Positions 37,150-49,998 of a DNA stretch of 64,000 bases are shown here, in pieces. The DNA lies in contig NC_135061.1 in NCBI RefSeq assembly GCF_051014685.1, forward strand, positions 5,690,029-5,754,028, in the 5' to 3' direction. The stretch's first letter is position 1. Each line of letters opens with the position of its first letter. The stretch comes from Ptiloglossa arizonensis. Taxonomy: Eukaryota; Arthropoda; Insecta; Hymenoptera; Colletidae. The notes under the pieces are model-generated. The model saw nothing but the letters and a program-made list of their open reading frames with translations, did no database searches and was not told where the DNA came from. The position numbers were made by a program, and so were the translations under genes.

Positions 37150-37335
37150 TCTACGAAATGAGAAATATTTAGAAACCGTTAAATTTTGTATATTTTAATT
37201 ATAATATTGCGATAGAGTACGTAAGGTATGTACTTTTGTTAATATCTTCGAAAGAATGAGAAATAGTAAGAAAACGTTAAATTTTGTATCTTCTAATTAT
37301 GATATTACGATAGAGTATGTATGGATTAATTCTTT
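37150..37335. repeat. 98-bp imperfect tandem duplication
   Basis: GAGAAATA, CGTTAAATTTTGTAT and CGATAGAGTA recur about 97-98 bp apart, with the first copy near 37160 and the second near 37258. Divergence of about one base in six indicates an old event. Confidence 0.75.
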
Positions 37336-38983
37336 CTCGAAGATATCCTATATTATACTTTTATTTTCCATAGTTTTTATTATTTGATAATAATCGAGTA
37401 GAAAAATTTCTTCAAACACGTCACAATTAAGAACTTTATTACAATAGTATGAAATAAAATTACTTCGATAGTTAGAGAATAAGAAACAAAGTCTTGACTA
37501 AGAAACAATATTTTATAAAAATATTGCATTTATAATCTGTCTGGTCTTGTCTAAACTATTTGAAAGACCATCCGAGTACGTAGTTCAGAGGCTGAATTAA
37601 TTCCAGAGTTTAAATTATCTCAATAATAAATAAGGAACAGAAGTGATGATAATTAGCTTAAATTTCTGTATGTATTCAACCTAATTGTTCTCTAAACTAA
37701 CCGCTTAACAGATAGGATACAATAGCTCGTTTAACTGTTTGGTCTATTGCTTCTATGTATCCAAACTGACCAGGGAACCTAATTTCTTCTGAAACTATCC
37801 ATCGTGTGGAAGACTCATTGTTTTCCACCGACAGATGAATGAAGACCGACTTCAGAATGCTAATTATCGTTTTACCAAACTTTACCGAACGCATTGCGAC
37901 CTTTTATTTATTTATAGCGAGTTACAATCTCTCTGAGTATATTGGAACTGTAAAAATGGATGTTTCTTTTAGCGTAAATTCGAAGTAAAATTTAAAAGAG
38001 TGTAATTCGTTGCACGATATTGGATATTTATTATATAAACAGTTACACTTCTGTTGGCCAGGATTGTTATCTCGGTTCAGTTTACATTGTCTTAGAAATG
38101 CGTTTCACAAGCGGAGTCGAGAAGCGTTTCCCTTACCTCGTGTTACCCCTCAGGACCAATCTTGTTAGCTTCCAGCCGTACTTGCTATTGAAGACGAGAA
38201 AGCGGAAATTCTATACATTAAGCAGTAAACTCTAATTTCACCAGTCAGGTTGTTGTTCCCTGGGTCTGCTAATCAAATGTCAAGTGAATTGTAAATTAAA
38301 AATAACAGACGTTCGAGCAGCGTATTGTCAACCCTGTCGGCAGACAATGCTAACGTACAACACAACTGTTATTTGTAATTGTACTGTTATTTGTAACTGT
38401 ATTTTTAATTGTACGTGTTCTACATTTTCTTTATTTTTATATAAATTCTACCATTGTTGAAATTACACTGTATATTTTTCTTCCTATTGTCGAATGTGTC
38501 ACTATTGAAACCCAATTTCCTAGGTAGATTTTTCTCGTAGGTAAATATTTTTCCTCGACTCGTATTTTTCATTTTATCGTCTCACTGTCGGTGAACATTT
38601 AACAAAATTACCAGGTCTTAAAATAACATACTAACATATGTTAAATAATATAGATAATATACATTACGACTCCTTTCTTTCGAACAAGATCGTTATTGTT
38701 CCTCCGTCATTAATTGTGAAAGTAAATTCTGATTAGAAAACGTGACTTAATAGCGTTATAACGTGATCTAATAGTAGTTTTATTTTCGCGAGTATATTTT
38801 GCAAAAATATTTTAATATATCTCCACGTGTGATGTCATAGTTCTTCGTAAATCCTAACACCATTTAAATCGACCCTCACCTAATTGTTGACAAATTCACG
38901 GCGTTAATCTGTCACAGAAATGGCGTAAGATTCGAACTTTGAAAATCATTATTGACTCCATAATATTTTAAGACACTAGCGTT
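37336..38983. other. no gene seen
   Basis: AT-rich with nothing recognisable beyond short homopolymers. Confidence 0.45.
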
Positions 38984-39525
38984 TAGGTCTGTACGAAACC
39001 ATGACAGATTGCACTGATTTCAAGAAACGTGAGAAACTACAACTACAAACCAACTACAACACATCGTTTCACCGCAGATGGTAGTTATTTATTTAAAATA
39101 TATATAATCAATCGAAACAAGACATCGTTTCACCACATATGGTAATTATTTATTTAAAATATATATAATCAATCGAAACAACACATCGTTTCACCACATA
39201 TGGTAATTATTTATTTAAAATATATATAATCAATCGAGACAAGACATCCTTTCACCGCAGATGATAATTATTCATTCAAAACAGATATAAGCAATCGAGC
39301 CACAAGTCAGAAACACGTATCCTATTCATTAATTCGAAATAGACACGAGCAATCGATACACACACTAAAAACGTGTCTCGTTTTAAAAAATCAATCGCCC
39401 AGATCAGTACGAAATCATGAAGTATTGCACGTTATCCGAGAAACGCGAGAAACGCAACCACGAGCCATCGTTTCGTCGCGGAGGGTGTTTATTTATTTGA
39501 AATAGATACGGAGCAATCGTGGCGC
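38984..39525. repeat. 61-bp minisatellite inside a larger 417-bp duplication
   Basis: CATCGTTTCACC recurs at about 39062, 39123 and 39184, with a CATCCTTTCACC variant at 39245, a 61-bp step. Each is followed by TTATTTATTTAAAATATATA or a decayed version and CAATCGA. More degraded units continue to 39520. A lead segment (GTACGAAACCATGA at 38991, AGAAACGTGAGAAAC) recurs as GTACGAAATCATGA at 39407 with AGAAACGCGAGAAAC, each time followed by a CATCGTTTC unit. So lead plus minisatellite was itself duplicated. Confidence 0.85.
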
Positions 39526-40085
39526 GAGTCTGGAGCGGGTTTCAGTCGTCATAAAACTACTCGCGAGGAGGATTCGTCTTCGCGCGTTGAAACATTCACG
39601 TATCCCGAGTCGCGAGTGTCCCGCGGGTGCAGGATCAACGTTATCGCGCGTCCAGCCGTAAAACTTGGAGATTACGCGCAAGGAAGCTCAGGCGGGAACC
39701 CGACGCAATGACATTTTTTTTTTTTCTACTTTTTTCTTTCTTTTTTTTTGGCGAGAGATAGGACACGGCTATATCGAACGGTATCGACTGGAGCGGATCT
39801 CGAGACTGGGTCGGCTGTGATGTGCCGGTGGTTGGCAGCCGGCCAAAGCCGTTTCCGTAGACAAATGTCCATTCAACCGCGAGGAAGTAAGCCTGTTTAC
39901 GCTTTGCTTTCTTTGCTACGTTTCCCTTTATATCACTGTCCTGGTGTGCGCCTCGATCCGGGAACTGGAAATCGGTCACGTACACACACAGAGACGGTAC
40001 CGTGTATCTGGCTGATCGATACGCGTGAGTAAGGTCAGACCCTCACCGCGTATAAAACCGTCAACGAGCTTGTCCCGCTTAAAAT
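39526..40085. other. CpG-rich interval, no gene seen
   Basis: CpG-rich with a T-rich tract at 39712-39749. Frames on both strands are open by composition and none is recognised. Confidence 0.35.
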
Positions 40086-40850
40086 TTCAACCCCCACGCC
40101 TCCTCGATGAAATCAAGGGACCGTTCAACCGAACAGAGAATAGACGAAAACCTTTTGACACCCGTGTTCGGTATAGTTCAGCCCCTAGATCTCTCTGATA
40201 ATTAATAGGGACGTGCTCTTGTCTGGGTTAGGTTTATAATTTATGAGTGTGTTTGTACTTGGGTGTTTACAAAATTGTCACTTCTTCTATGAAAAGAGTC
40301 TGAGAAGATTCAACAACTGTTCAGAGTGTTTTTTAGAAATTTTAAGTATCAGTGAAGTGGGAGGAGGTTCACTTGAACAGAGAATGAAGGAAAATTTTCT
40401 GACATTGGAATTTACACGGTATAGTTCTTTGATAATTAATTGGGACACTCTTGTCTGGGTTAAGTTTCTAATTTATGAGTGTATTTGAACTTGAGTGTTT
40501 ATAAAACTGTTACTTCTTCTATGAAAAGACTCTGAGAAGATTCAACAACTGTTCAGACTGTTTTTTAGAAATTTTAAGTATCAGTGAAGTGGGAGGAGGT
40601 TCACTTGAACAGAGAATGAAAGAAAATTTTCTGACATTGGAATTTACACAGAATATTCTTTGATAATTAATTGGGATACTCGCTCTTGTCTGTGTCAAGT
40701 TCATAATTTATGAGTGTACTCGAACTAGTTATAAAAATCAGCTCTTCCTCTTTTTATATTTTCTGTTGTGCATCCTAAAGATTCTGGATTAGTTGGAAAC
40801 ATTCTTTAGAAACTTTAAGTATGAGTGAAGTTACATTGATTAAAGATATT
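40086..40850. repeat. about 232-bp tandem array, two good and two decayed units
   Basis: GATAATTAAT begins at 40197, 40431 and 40662 (steps of 234 and 231). The units share TCTTGTCTG(G)GTT, CACTTCTTCTATGAAAAGA, TTCAACAACTGTTCAGA and GTGGGAGGAGGTTCACTTGA. The sequence before 40197 (AACAGAGAATAGACGAAAA) and after 40700 (CTTTAGAAACTTTAAGTATG) are decayed outer units. Frames inside are short and shift between units, so this is not a repeated gene. Confidence 0.9.
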
Positions 40851-43631
40851 CTTTTACAAGAATTTTCTTTTCGAAGGTCGAACAATTCTCGCGATTCTAA
40901 TGATTCTGTTCGTGTCGTTTGGAGGCTGCAATGATTGAACGTGTGGCGTTTGGAGATTCTGATAATTCTGTCAAATTGTCCCTCGAAGACAATCTTAGGC
41001 ATGGAAGCGGACAGATACCGATGATTTAGTTGGGGGCAGTTTCCTAACTACTGCACCGCCTTCGAGGCTAGCTGCACGATGATGTTGCACGTTGCAGTGA
41101 TTGTCCTAGGAAACTATTATACATCGTAAATTTCGTCTTTTCGTCTCGTGTAGACTTACAACTGTTGCTAATCGTCATTGACATTGAGAAGGGTAGAAGT
41201 AGAAGATTACTTTTGTCCCTGAAAAACAGTCAACTGATATTTTTCAATCATCCTTGAGTCTTTAGGAAAGGTATACAAATCGAGACACGTACGATATTAT
41301 TTAAGAAATAATATTATTCCTTATCCAACGTAGCGTAAATCCTAACGAGAGTCCTTAAATATACTATAATAAGTACCATCAAGTGTACAAGCTGCTCGTA
41401 TTTTAGAAATTAATCCAACAATAGTAATTTTCTTATACAGAATTCACGTTTACGTGTACCTGAGGATAATTAAGAATCGTTCCTTCTTAATTTGCTAAGA
41501 CTTTATTCGAAACGATCAAAAAGAAATAGCACTCGTGCACTGATCGATGGAGAATTTGTTTCTGCCTTGTAAATAATGGAGTATCTGGTAAATACACCAA
41601 TCACGGTTGATAAGAAGGTTGCCAGCTAGGAAGGAACGTTAAGATAAAGGACACGTGACAAAGTGTAGGTAATTAGGGTTAACAGCTTGGGTAGACGAAA
41701 GTGGGAAATAATAAGTGGGGCACGAAAAGAAACAAATTTAAACAATAACTAGATTGGGGGTTCAGATAGATTAATGATCTCCGTATAACGAAAATGCAAA
41801 TGTTGGAGCAGGGGGTATACCGAGTACGCGAACGAGGGGAACAGTGATAGATGAGCGACAATATAAAAATCAGTTTACGAGGATGATAGATTAGGAGCAA
41901 TAGAAAGGCAGTAAAACTGCCATAAGTGATAAAACGTGAAGTAATTACCATGTGTTACAATGGAGAGTATATAGAACTCCTTAAAAGTTCCTCAACACTT
42001 TCAAATGATACGTATAATTGTATTTTATACAAATTTGTCGATTCGTGTGTTTTTCAAATCTATGTACTTTAAGATTTTGTTAGTTACAAGACCATTTGTA
42101 AGAAGAATAAGAAACTTTAGCTCACTAGATCGATTCTGACCTAAAAGTAATCTCTTAGGAATAACCAATAAAATGAATTAACGTACACGTTTCAATGGTC
42201 ACAGTTAATCAAGTTATTTATACTTTTGATGTTGATCAAATTTTTGTGCACTTTAACACACTGTAAGTGGGAATATTAATTAATTATTGAATACGTCATT
42301 TCGGACCATTGAAATCCCTCCAAAGCCGCTTTGTAAAATCTGACAGAAATTATTAATCAATGATTATACATTCTATACATATACTCGATCAGAAGAAAGA
42401 TGTACTTAATTCTGTGTCTCTCGTCGAGCGTGTATAATTCAGAGAGCGAATGGTGTATATAATTTATAAGGGATTTAAATAAAGAGGGTGGTATCTTGGA
42501 ACAGAAAATATATAATGAATATATTCTATTGTTTGCAATTAAGTTTGTATACAATTTGTTTCTGCACGTACAAATATGCTTTCACAATTTGACCGCAAAT
42601 TCGTGGGACACCTTGTACGTTTCACTCGTTTCCAATGCTATGTACCGAGAAAACTACTTTCAGAAGTTGCTTCAAAAGTTTTGAAAAATTGCCATTGGAA
42701 GAATTCTCCTCGGCAGGAATTCGAAACTATTAAACACGCATAAACAGGGTCATACTCTTCTCCGAACATAAGCTTTTAACGAAATTTTTCAAACAAAACC
42801 TTCAGCGAAGCTTTTAAAACGATTTCTTTCGGAAATGTATCCTACTGCCCATAAGTCACAAACCACTTGTTTCTCCAGCTTTGAAAATTCGAATCAAGAT
42901 ACATATACAATCTTCCAAAGTAATTCGATCGTTTCGTTACATTTACTTACTTTAAATTATTTCACTGTAAATTTCATGGTACATGTATATAATTTTAAAA
43001 AAATATACAATTGATAGCAATCGTAATAATTATCTACAAAGTCAAAGATGACTGAAATTGATAGAAAATTAATCGATAGAATGTCACAATTGTTTCGAAC
43101 GATTATTTCCAAAAGAGATAAATACATTTTCAAAAGAAAATTGACACTGTTCGTTAACAGTTTTTCTAAATTCTTAATATAAAATACGATCGACGAGTGT
43201 TAATTTGATTTCATAATGACCTACGAGTATACGTATCGAGAATAAAACTAAACGTTCGTCGTGAATGTTGAAAACGTTAAAAAAGCATTGCTCGTCGAGT
43301 TCCAAGTTTTGCGTTCGCGAACAATTCCGTTTCTCGTGCTATAAACTCGGGAACTGTAACAGGTACGAGGTATTAATTTATACCAGCGAGGCACTTAGCT
43401 CTTAATGGGAAAAAGGGTCCATGTTTTTTCATTAACACCGTGCGATTCTCCGAGGCATCAATTAGAGTGTTTTACTTTCATCGTCTACGCGGCTCGCGCA
43501 CGTCGTTCCACGAATAATATAATAATTTTAAACATTCGCCATTATGGCTGTTTAATGGTGCACGGAAAGAAAACTTGTCTTGAGGGTCTCCCGGTTGGCT
43601 GGTAGCATGAAAAATCATTCGTGTAAATATT
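40851..43631. other. no gene seen; small palindromes
   Basis: At 41294-41314, ATATTATTT and AAATAATAT flank a 3-base loop. At 41038-41120 AGTTTCCTA and TAGGAAACT, with inner ACTGCA and TGCAGT, form a loose long hairpin. GTGGGACACCTTGTAC at 42603 resembles a transposon terminus (GGGACACCCTGTA type), but I find no partner. Confidence 0.4.
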
Positions 43632-43688
43632 TCAACGAAGCAAACCTTTCGAGTCGATCGGTGGGTCAACGAAGCAAACCTTTCGAGT
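43632..43688. repeat. 34-bp tandem duplication
   Basis: TCAACGAAGCAAACCTTTCG occurs at 43632 and 43666 as exact copies separated by 11 bp. It is recent and short. Confidence 0.9.
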
Positions 43689-44069
43689 TCGTTGTCAAAA
43701 CTTCGATCAATATATTATTAAAAATCGAGCAATTTATCATTCAACTTTAACGTGTCAAGATTCGAGTACAGTTCGAACCCTTCGCTAACAAATGACACCT
43801 TGAAGTTCGTCCGTGGCACGTAGGCGGTCGACACCGCGAGTTCCGATAATGAAAACGATCGAGTGTACAACGACGAACGCGAATCAATCTGCGCTGCAAA
43901 AAAGTCCGAACCGGTGGAATCAACCGTACGACACGAAAGAGCTGTTGAGCGCAGAGATCGGTGTAACATGACGGATGAGGAAGAAAAAACGGACAAGAAT
44001 CGCGCGATAAAAAGAGGGTGGAAATGAACGATCGAAGAACGAATGCGATGGGAGAAAAAGTAGACAGCG
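43689..44069. other. no gene seen
   Basis: CpG-rich to purine-rich transition with no recognised exon. Confidence 0.4.
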
Positions 44070-44390
44070 AATGTGAACGAATAAGCTGTAAGGGACGAAG
44101 AAGCTATTGGACTCGGACGAAAGAAATGCAGAGTGTTAGTATGGACGAAAGAAACCCAGAGTGTTGGGACCGACCGGGGAAATCCAGAGTATTAGGCAGA
44201 CGATCGATGACTCAGAGACGTTGTTTTCAATGTTGTATAAAATGATGGTGTGGACGAGAACAGGCTTATGTCAACGAATAAACTGTAAGAGACGAAGGAG
44301 AACAAACGAAAGATGTGCAAAGTGTGTGGATGGATTATCGAAGATCGTGAAAGAGGTTGGTTTCAATATTGTGCAAAATGATGGTTTCTA
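44070..44390. repeat. degenerate purine-rich internal repeats
   Basis: AACGAATAAGCTGTAAGGGA at 44076 is echoed by AACGAATAAACTGTAAGAGA at 44273. TTTCAATGTTGTATAAAATG at 44225 is echoed by TTTCAATATTGTGCAAAATG at 44361. GACGAAAGAAA and AGAGTGTT also repeat at a 30-bp step near 44115-44165. The spacings differ (197, 136, 30), suggesting rearranged duplications. Confidence 0.55.
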
Positions 44391-46582
44391 TATTTTATAC
44401 TATACTCGAAGAATCCAGAATGATAGTGTCTACTGTGCTCAGTAGTTTGAATACAGAATTGTGGCACCTACTATAGGTGTGAGGGTGGATAATAATGAAC
44501 CATGCTGATAAATAAGATGAAAAATATAATATAATTCGCGAATGGAAATATTAGGTTGTACTGTAACACGATTTTTACTATGCTCTCTCTCTTAACACTC
44601 TCGTCAAGTACATTTCTCTCACTCTGACTCTCTTCAACCATATTCTCTACAAAACACCTAGACCATATCACAATACATTCATTATCGTAACATAAATGAA
44701 CAATTGTAAAAAATAATTTAAAACTACAGTCACTCACCAATAATTCCATAAATACTCTCCACACTTATTTCGTACAAACATTATTCACTTTTAGATCTAA
44801 ATATCTCACGTCCTTTGCTAACCAGTACCACAGAAGGATCCAATGAACTAATTTATTTCAAGTAATAAATATACAGTGAATAACAATTGTATATTTTATT
44901 TTCGCTGACTTGGAGTACGAGTCGGTTCGAGTATCTTTATTTTGCAAGACTTTGGCTCGCAAGGGAAGTTCGGCAATTCGTAAATTCAGAAACATTGGTA
45001 ACTGTACAGAAATGTACTTCAAGCGATGCCATTAGCGTAACTATATTTTGTATTGAAAACGTTTCCTCAAAGAAACTGTGAGTTTTCATATTATCCTGAA
45101 TATCCGCGAAACCGTAAAAGATATCGTAGAAAGTTTAATTCAAAGTATAAGAAGCTTCCCACCTGAATGTAACTAAAAGAGGAAACTTAACAAAAATTAG
45201 GTAAAGTGGTGATAAATTTTGGAAAAATTAAGTTTCTTTGAAATTTCTTTTGCAAGGTATTAAAAATCGTAAAACTTCGAATTTCGTCGTGGTTTTTTCT
45301 TTACTCGTGATGAACAATTTCTCGTCTATTTGTGAAACAAATTACCAGGCAGAATTTTTCCATGCTTCCTTTTTCCATTTTCCATGCCTCGTATTTACAG
45401 TACCTTCGTTAATAAATATTTTGGAGAATCGATACTTTAGTCGTAACGAAACGTTATTTTAAACTACGTTTCGTAAAAATAACGAGTACAAAATTATTTC
45501 AAACGACAATCTTATTCCATAAATATAATAATAAAGGTTAACAGATACGATAGTACATAACCTTATGAAAATTGAAGTAATTATTAACTTTAATAATAAG
45601 AAGTCGAAGTACTTGTAAGTATTTTAATTGAGATTCTGTTCGATCTCGTGTGTCCTAACTGAAAGAAATTTCATGAATGTGATTGACAGTATAGTAAAAA
45701 ATTTATTCGCAAAATTCTTCCTTCTGTTTAACATATTTTCTGGAGAGGGAGAACCCGTATTAGAATGACTTCCATGTCTTTGTGATTTTGTATAGAATAT
45801 TTCCAAAATCGATAAATTTTTGTGAAATTAAATATCCATACTTTTATTAATTGCAGTGGTTTACCAGTAATTTTCCACACGTATGGTCGACATACTATTT
45901 ACTTTTTGCGTATTCCTAACATATTGTTCGCTTATTTTATTTTTTCACACTCTAGCACTCACCAGTTGTGTATTAACAAATACGATTTTCTGTTCCTGCA
46001 ACGCCAGCAATTCTCTCCTATTTGTATTTACCTAAACATCATAACATCATACCGGATGTTTATAGTGGAATCAACGTGTAACAGAGTGTCGTATAACAAC
46101 ACAGTATGAATATTCAAACGGTGAATGGAGAATGCATATTGGACAATAGGAAACTAGCTAAGTGCATTTAAAAATATGCGTCGATCTATCGCGATCCCAG
46201 AATATACATTTCGTGTAAATGTTGTATAACTAACGTATCGATTACAGTGATTCTATATATTTACCTCATGTTTTAACGAAAGTGTTTACGAAACCGTACA
46301 ATGCTCGCAAGAGAATCTGTACATACGTTGACACAATTTAATAAAACCATAGATATGCAATCTCGTAAAAATTGAACAATTTCAGGAGGGTTCTATATCC
46401 TTGTCTACAATTCTTTGAAGAAACAAATTTTTTAAATTTATCGCAAAATGTACGAAAACAGTAAAATCAATCACACTGTACAACGTCGAGTAAAGTGTCA
46501 CTACCCTTTATTTTAACACACTCTGTATAAAAAAAGAGAGGCTAAAAAATAAATACTATAAAAAGTTCGTTTAATAAAAGTA
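44391..46582. other. no gene seen
   Basis: AT-rich with nothing recognisable. AACACACTCTGTATA at 46515 resembles a transposon terminus, but no partner was seen. Confidence 0.4.
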
Positions 46583-47250
46583 CTAATATAAATGATACGA
46601 ATGAAAATGAAATAAAACCGCGCACAAAGAACGAATCAGAAAACAGAGAGAATGGCAGCAAGAAACAGAGAGAAATTCAGAGTGGAAAGTTGTACGAAAA
46701 TGATAAACGATACAACGATACGTACAAAGGGACAGCGGTGATACTAATCGATACCAAGTACAGAAAAGGGTGAACGCATAACAGGGAGAAGTTGATACCT
46801 CGATAAGAGCAAATGAATGTAAGAAGATCGATAGAAGAGGTTCCCGGACAAATAAAGGAACAAGCTGTGACAAAAGACCGATAATGGTGGGGTATTAACG
46901 GTGATGGTAAAAATAAAGAAAAGTGCAAGGATGAGAGGGATATGTACACCGAGAAGGGAAAGTATATTTCAAAATGGAGATAAAAAGGAAACGAGGAGCC
47001 GGGGGAGGCGAAGGTTGGACCAGTGAGACGAAAAGGATGAACAAAGAGAAAAGGATAAACAGAGAGAAAAGGGAAACAGAGGACGGAGGGAGAGGGGTTC
47101 GATACAGTGGAAAGGGGAGGAAACACCGCAGGAAGATCACGGTGTGGTTGCCCGCGGCCACACAGAAGGGATTGGCAAAGAGGAGAGTGTAGGGTGGACT
47201 TTATCGAGAACCCGGATTTATGGTGGTGCAACAGCGAACGAGATCGAAAG
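46583..47250 (+). other. strand-asymmetric purine-rich tract
   Basis: The + strand is strongly A/G-biased for about 650 bp (AAAGAGAAAAGGATAAACAG is typical). The bias removes TTA, CTA and TCA from the + strand and hence stop codons from the minus strand. A 222-residue minus frame (46677-47345) therefore stays open, but its translation is a featureless S/F/P/L/H-rich string. I treat it as a compositional artefact. The tract could be an old expanded purine repeat or a transcribed-strand bias. Confidence 0.5.
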
Positions 47251-48740
47251 GTTGCTGGACAGAGAAAGGAAACGTATACTGTGTTTCTTTTGTTCTCTGT
47301 GCCGGTGATAGGGTACGATGTGTCGCTAGGTGGCACACGTTGCACGTTTTCTCTTCGATACGGAAACAGACAGGGCGTGTACGATATCAGCTGATAAAAA
47401 TCATCCGGACTCGCAGCTGCGGGTACACCTTATGGCGGCATTCGATCCTATAATACGCGTGCGATCTTCACCGAAAATTGGCCAACACGGATAAACCGTT
47501 TCCTAAGCGATCCCGCGTTTCGATGGATATCTATTTTCATGGGAAACGCCCGGTATCGGGACACGGGGATTAGCGGGTTACTCGATTACTATGGCAAGCA
47601 CAATGTGAACAGAAATTTCGACGCTTAAACCCCTTACCGTGTGAATTATAGTTCGGTGATTGGCAAAAGTAATTCGACTCGGAGAATGGAAATTGATATC
47701 GCTGGAGAGGCTTACGAATTGTTTATTGCTTTTGTTTTTTATACATTTGTAACGATTATGGTCTGCAATGTGCCACACGGTATGACGTTGATGTGATACT
47801 TCTTGGGAGATGTGGAATTTTTACTGGTGGACGAAACTAGGATTTATAGTTTTATCGACACACTTATTGATTTTTATTTAATAGTGTTTCAATACAGGTA
47901 TGCAAAGGTTAAAGAATTAAATAAAAAGGACTGTGTAATCTATGATGCCGGGTATTACCATTACTATGTACGCACAGTTTATCAATTTTATTAAATGTTA
48001 TGGTATTTAACTAATAATTATTACTCGATAACAGCTCAATGATCAAACACACGTATTACAGCGTACAAAATACTTAGAGAGTTATGCTACTAAATAATTC
48101 TGGGAAATGAGTCAGAATTAGAAAATACATTATACATTTTTAATAAAAATCGTTCTGTAATTATTCACACGATAGAGAGTTTAGATAGTATCAGGTCATT
48201 TTAGTCAGTTGCTTAGCGATTAATCAATTCGATCTGCATTTATTTATTCGAGCAACGTATTTATTACGCAAGTATAAAATGTACAGATACATGAATATAT
48301 AAGAAACAAATACTAATGTTGCTATTGAACCTTAACCTCGATAATCTGACATATCAGAGACGATATGAGAAACTTGCTACTCTTGTTCAGTATTTTGGAA
48401 CAGTATCCGAAAAAAAGAGGAAAACAAAGGGCGTGACACGTTTGACCAATCACATTCTCTTTTCTGGTTTTTTCCAATAATTGCTGCTGGCTCTTTGAAT
48501 TTCTCATGGGACGGCCACTGCTCTTTCACCTTTCCTTCAAACATTCTCCCCATCGAACGCGGTTTTCTATACGTCTAAAATTGAAAGGCTGAGTCGCACA
48601 TCCCTATATACGGTGTACCCCGAGCTAATCGACAAACTTTCCCAATAGGATTGCCAGATCGTTCTAACCCGAGAAGGTCGTATATAGATTAGTTCATGAC
48701 ACACATTCTTCGATTTATTTTTATTTACCTTCCAACCAAA
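47251..48740. other. no gene seen
   Basis: A CpG-rich patch lies at 47380-47600 and AT-rich DNA follows. Nothing recognised. Confidence 0.4.
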
Positions 48741-49126
48741 CATGATTCTCTATATAATATTCTGTGATATATTCTATAATATGTTATATAGTATTCTGTT
48801 GTGTAATATAATATGTTATATCATATTATACGTTATATAATATAATATGGTTATGATTCTCTATATAATATTCTGTTATATACTATAATATGTTATATAG
48901 TATTCTGTTGTGTAATATAGTATAATATAATATGGTTATGATTCTCTATACAATATTCTGTCATATACTATAATATGTTGTATAGTATTCTGTTATATAA
49001 TATAATATAATATGGTTATGATTCTCTATACAATATTCTGTTATATACTATAATACGTTATATAGTATTCTGTTATGTAATATAATACGTTACATCATAT
49101 TAAACGTTGTATAATATAATATGGTG
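48741..49126. repeat. AT-rich minisatellite, four units of 111, 85, 80 and about 108 bp
   Basis: ATGATTCTCTATA starts at 48742, 48853, 48938 and 49018. Each unit contains TATTCTGT, ACTATAATA(T/C)GTT and TATAGTATTCTGTT, and ends in ATAATATGG. The first and last units keep an extra CATATTA-CGTT block that the two middle units lack. Many short self-complementary ATAT segments make it prone to slippage. Confidence 0.9.
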
Positions 49127-49838
49127 TGTGTTATACAACTTCCAAGGTTCCAAAATATCGGTTGCATAGGAACTGCACTTCTGAATGCACTCGATGTTAC
49201 TACACTTCGCGTTCATGAAATTCTGTTTTTGATAACTCTCGATAATATCTACGTTTAAGAACTTGTAAATTCAGAGCTGAAAAATTCCGTTTCAACAGTG
49301 ACGAGCGAAAAAAAATGTTGCCCTTCGTATTCCAAACCTATTTGAAAAATACGAGACGAGTTGGAAGATTTTGTGGCTGACCAACGCGAGCTGATTCTAC
49401 TATTAGCGATCGAACCAACCAGTCGATACAACTGGAAACGAGATATCGAAAAACCGATCGCGTACGACTACCGAGCATGATACGATCAATCACGACAGGA
49501 CAGTTTTTAATACAATCCAATCGAGAATTAACTACTGAAATATTAAACTACCCATTTGAATCGGACGGAGCAGTCGTTAAATTAAATTCTTGCCGATTTC
49601 CGTGGACGATTAAAACTTGAAACAGGATACGGTCAGACGTGAAATCGTTAAAAACGAAATTAATTACTTTTCACTCCGTATTAATTCCAAGTTTCTCGTT
49701 TCTTTTCTTTCCACATTTCTCTTGTTCTTTACCGATCCTGCATACCTACCAAACTCAAATTTTTATCTACCATCGACTTCTTGTTCTCGAACCGAATAAT
49801 TTTTCTCAAACAGTATACATTTTTCCATATACAATACT
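49127..49838. other. no gene seen
   Basis: Nothing recognisable. Confidence 0.4.
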
Positions 49839-49998
49839 CGATAGTTTCTATCGTACACAATTTTATCATTCACCTACATTTCTCCTACACTCTATACAAG
49901 CTTCTGTTACTCTTTTCTCGATAGTTTCTATCGTACACAATTGTATTATTCACCAACATTTCTCCTACACTCTAAACAAGCTTCTGCTACTCTTTGCT
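49839..49998. repeat. 80-bp tandem duplication
   Basis: CGATAGTTTCTATCG (itself a perfect 7-bp inverted repeat around one base) begins at 49839 and 49919. Each is followed by TACACAATT, ACATTTCTCCTACACTCTA and ACAAGCTTCTG. The two 80-bp copies differ at only a few bases, so the event is recent. Confidence 0.92.

Noticed and set aside
42603..42618. GTGGGACACCTTGTAC, considered as a transposon terminus
   Set aside because: No inverted partner could be found within a few kilobases.
46677..47345. 222-residue minus-strand frame, the longest in the window
   Set aside because: It lies opposite a purine-rich tract that removes stop codons on the minus strand. The translation is a low-information S/F/P/L/H string without domains.
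48741..49126. Considered as a CRISPR-like array or replication origin
   Set aside because: Units are contiguous AT-rich minisatellite copies of unequal length with no unique spacers, and the window is eukaryotic.
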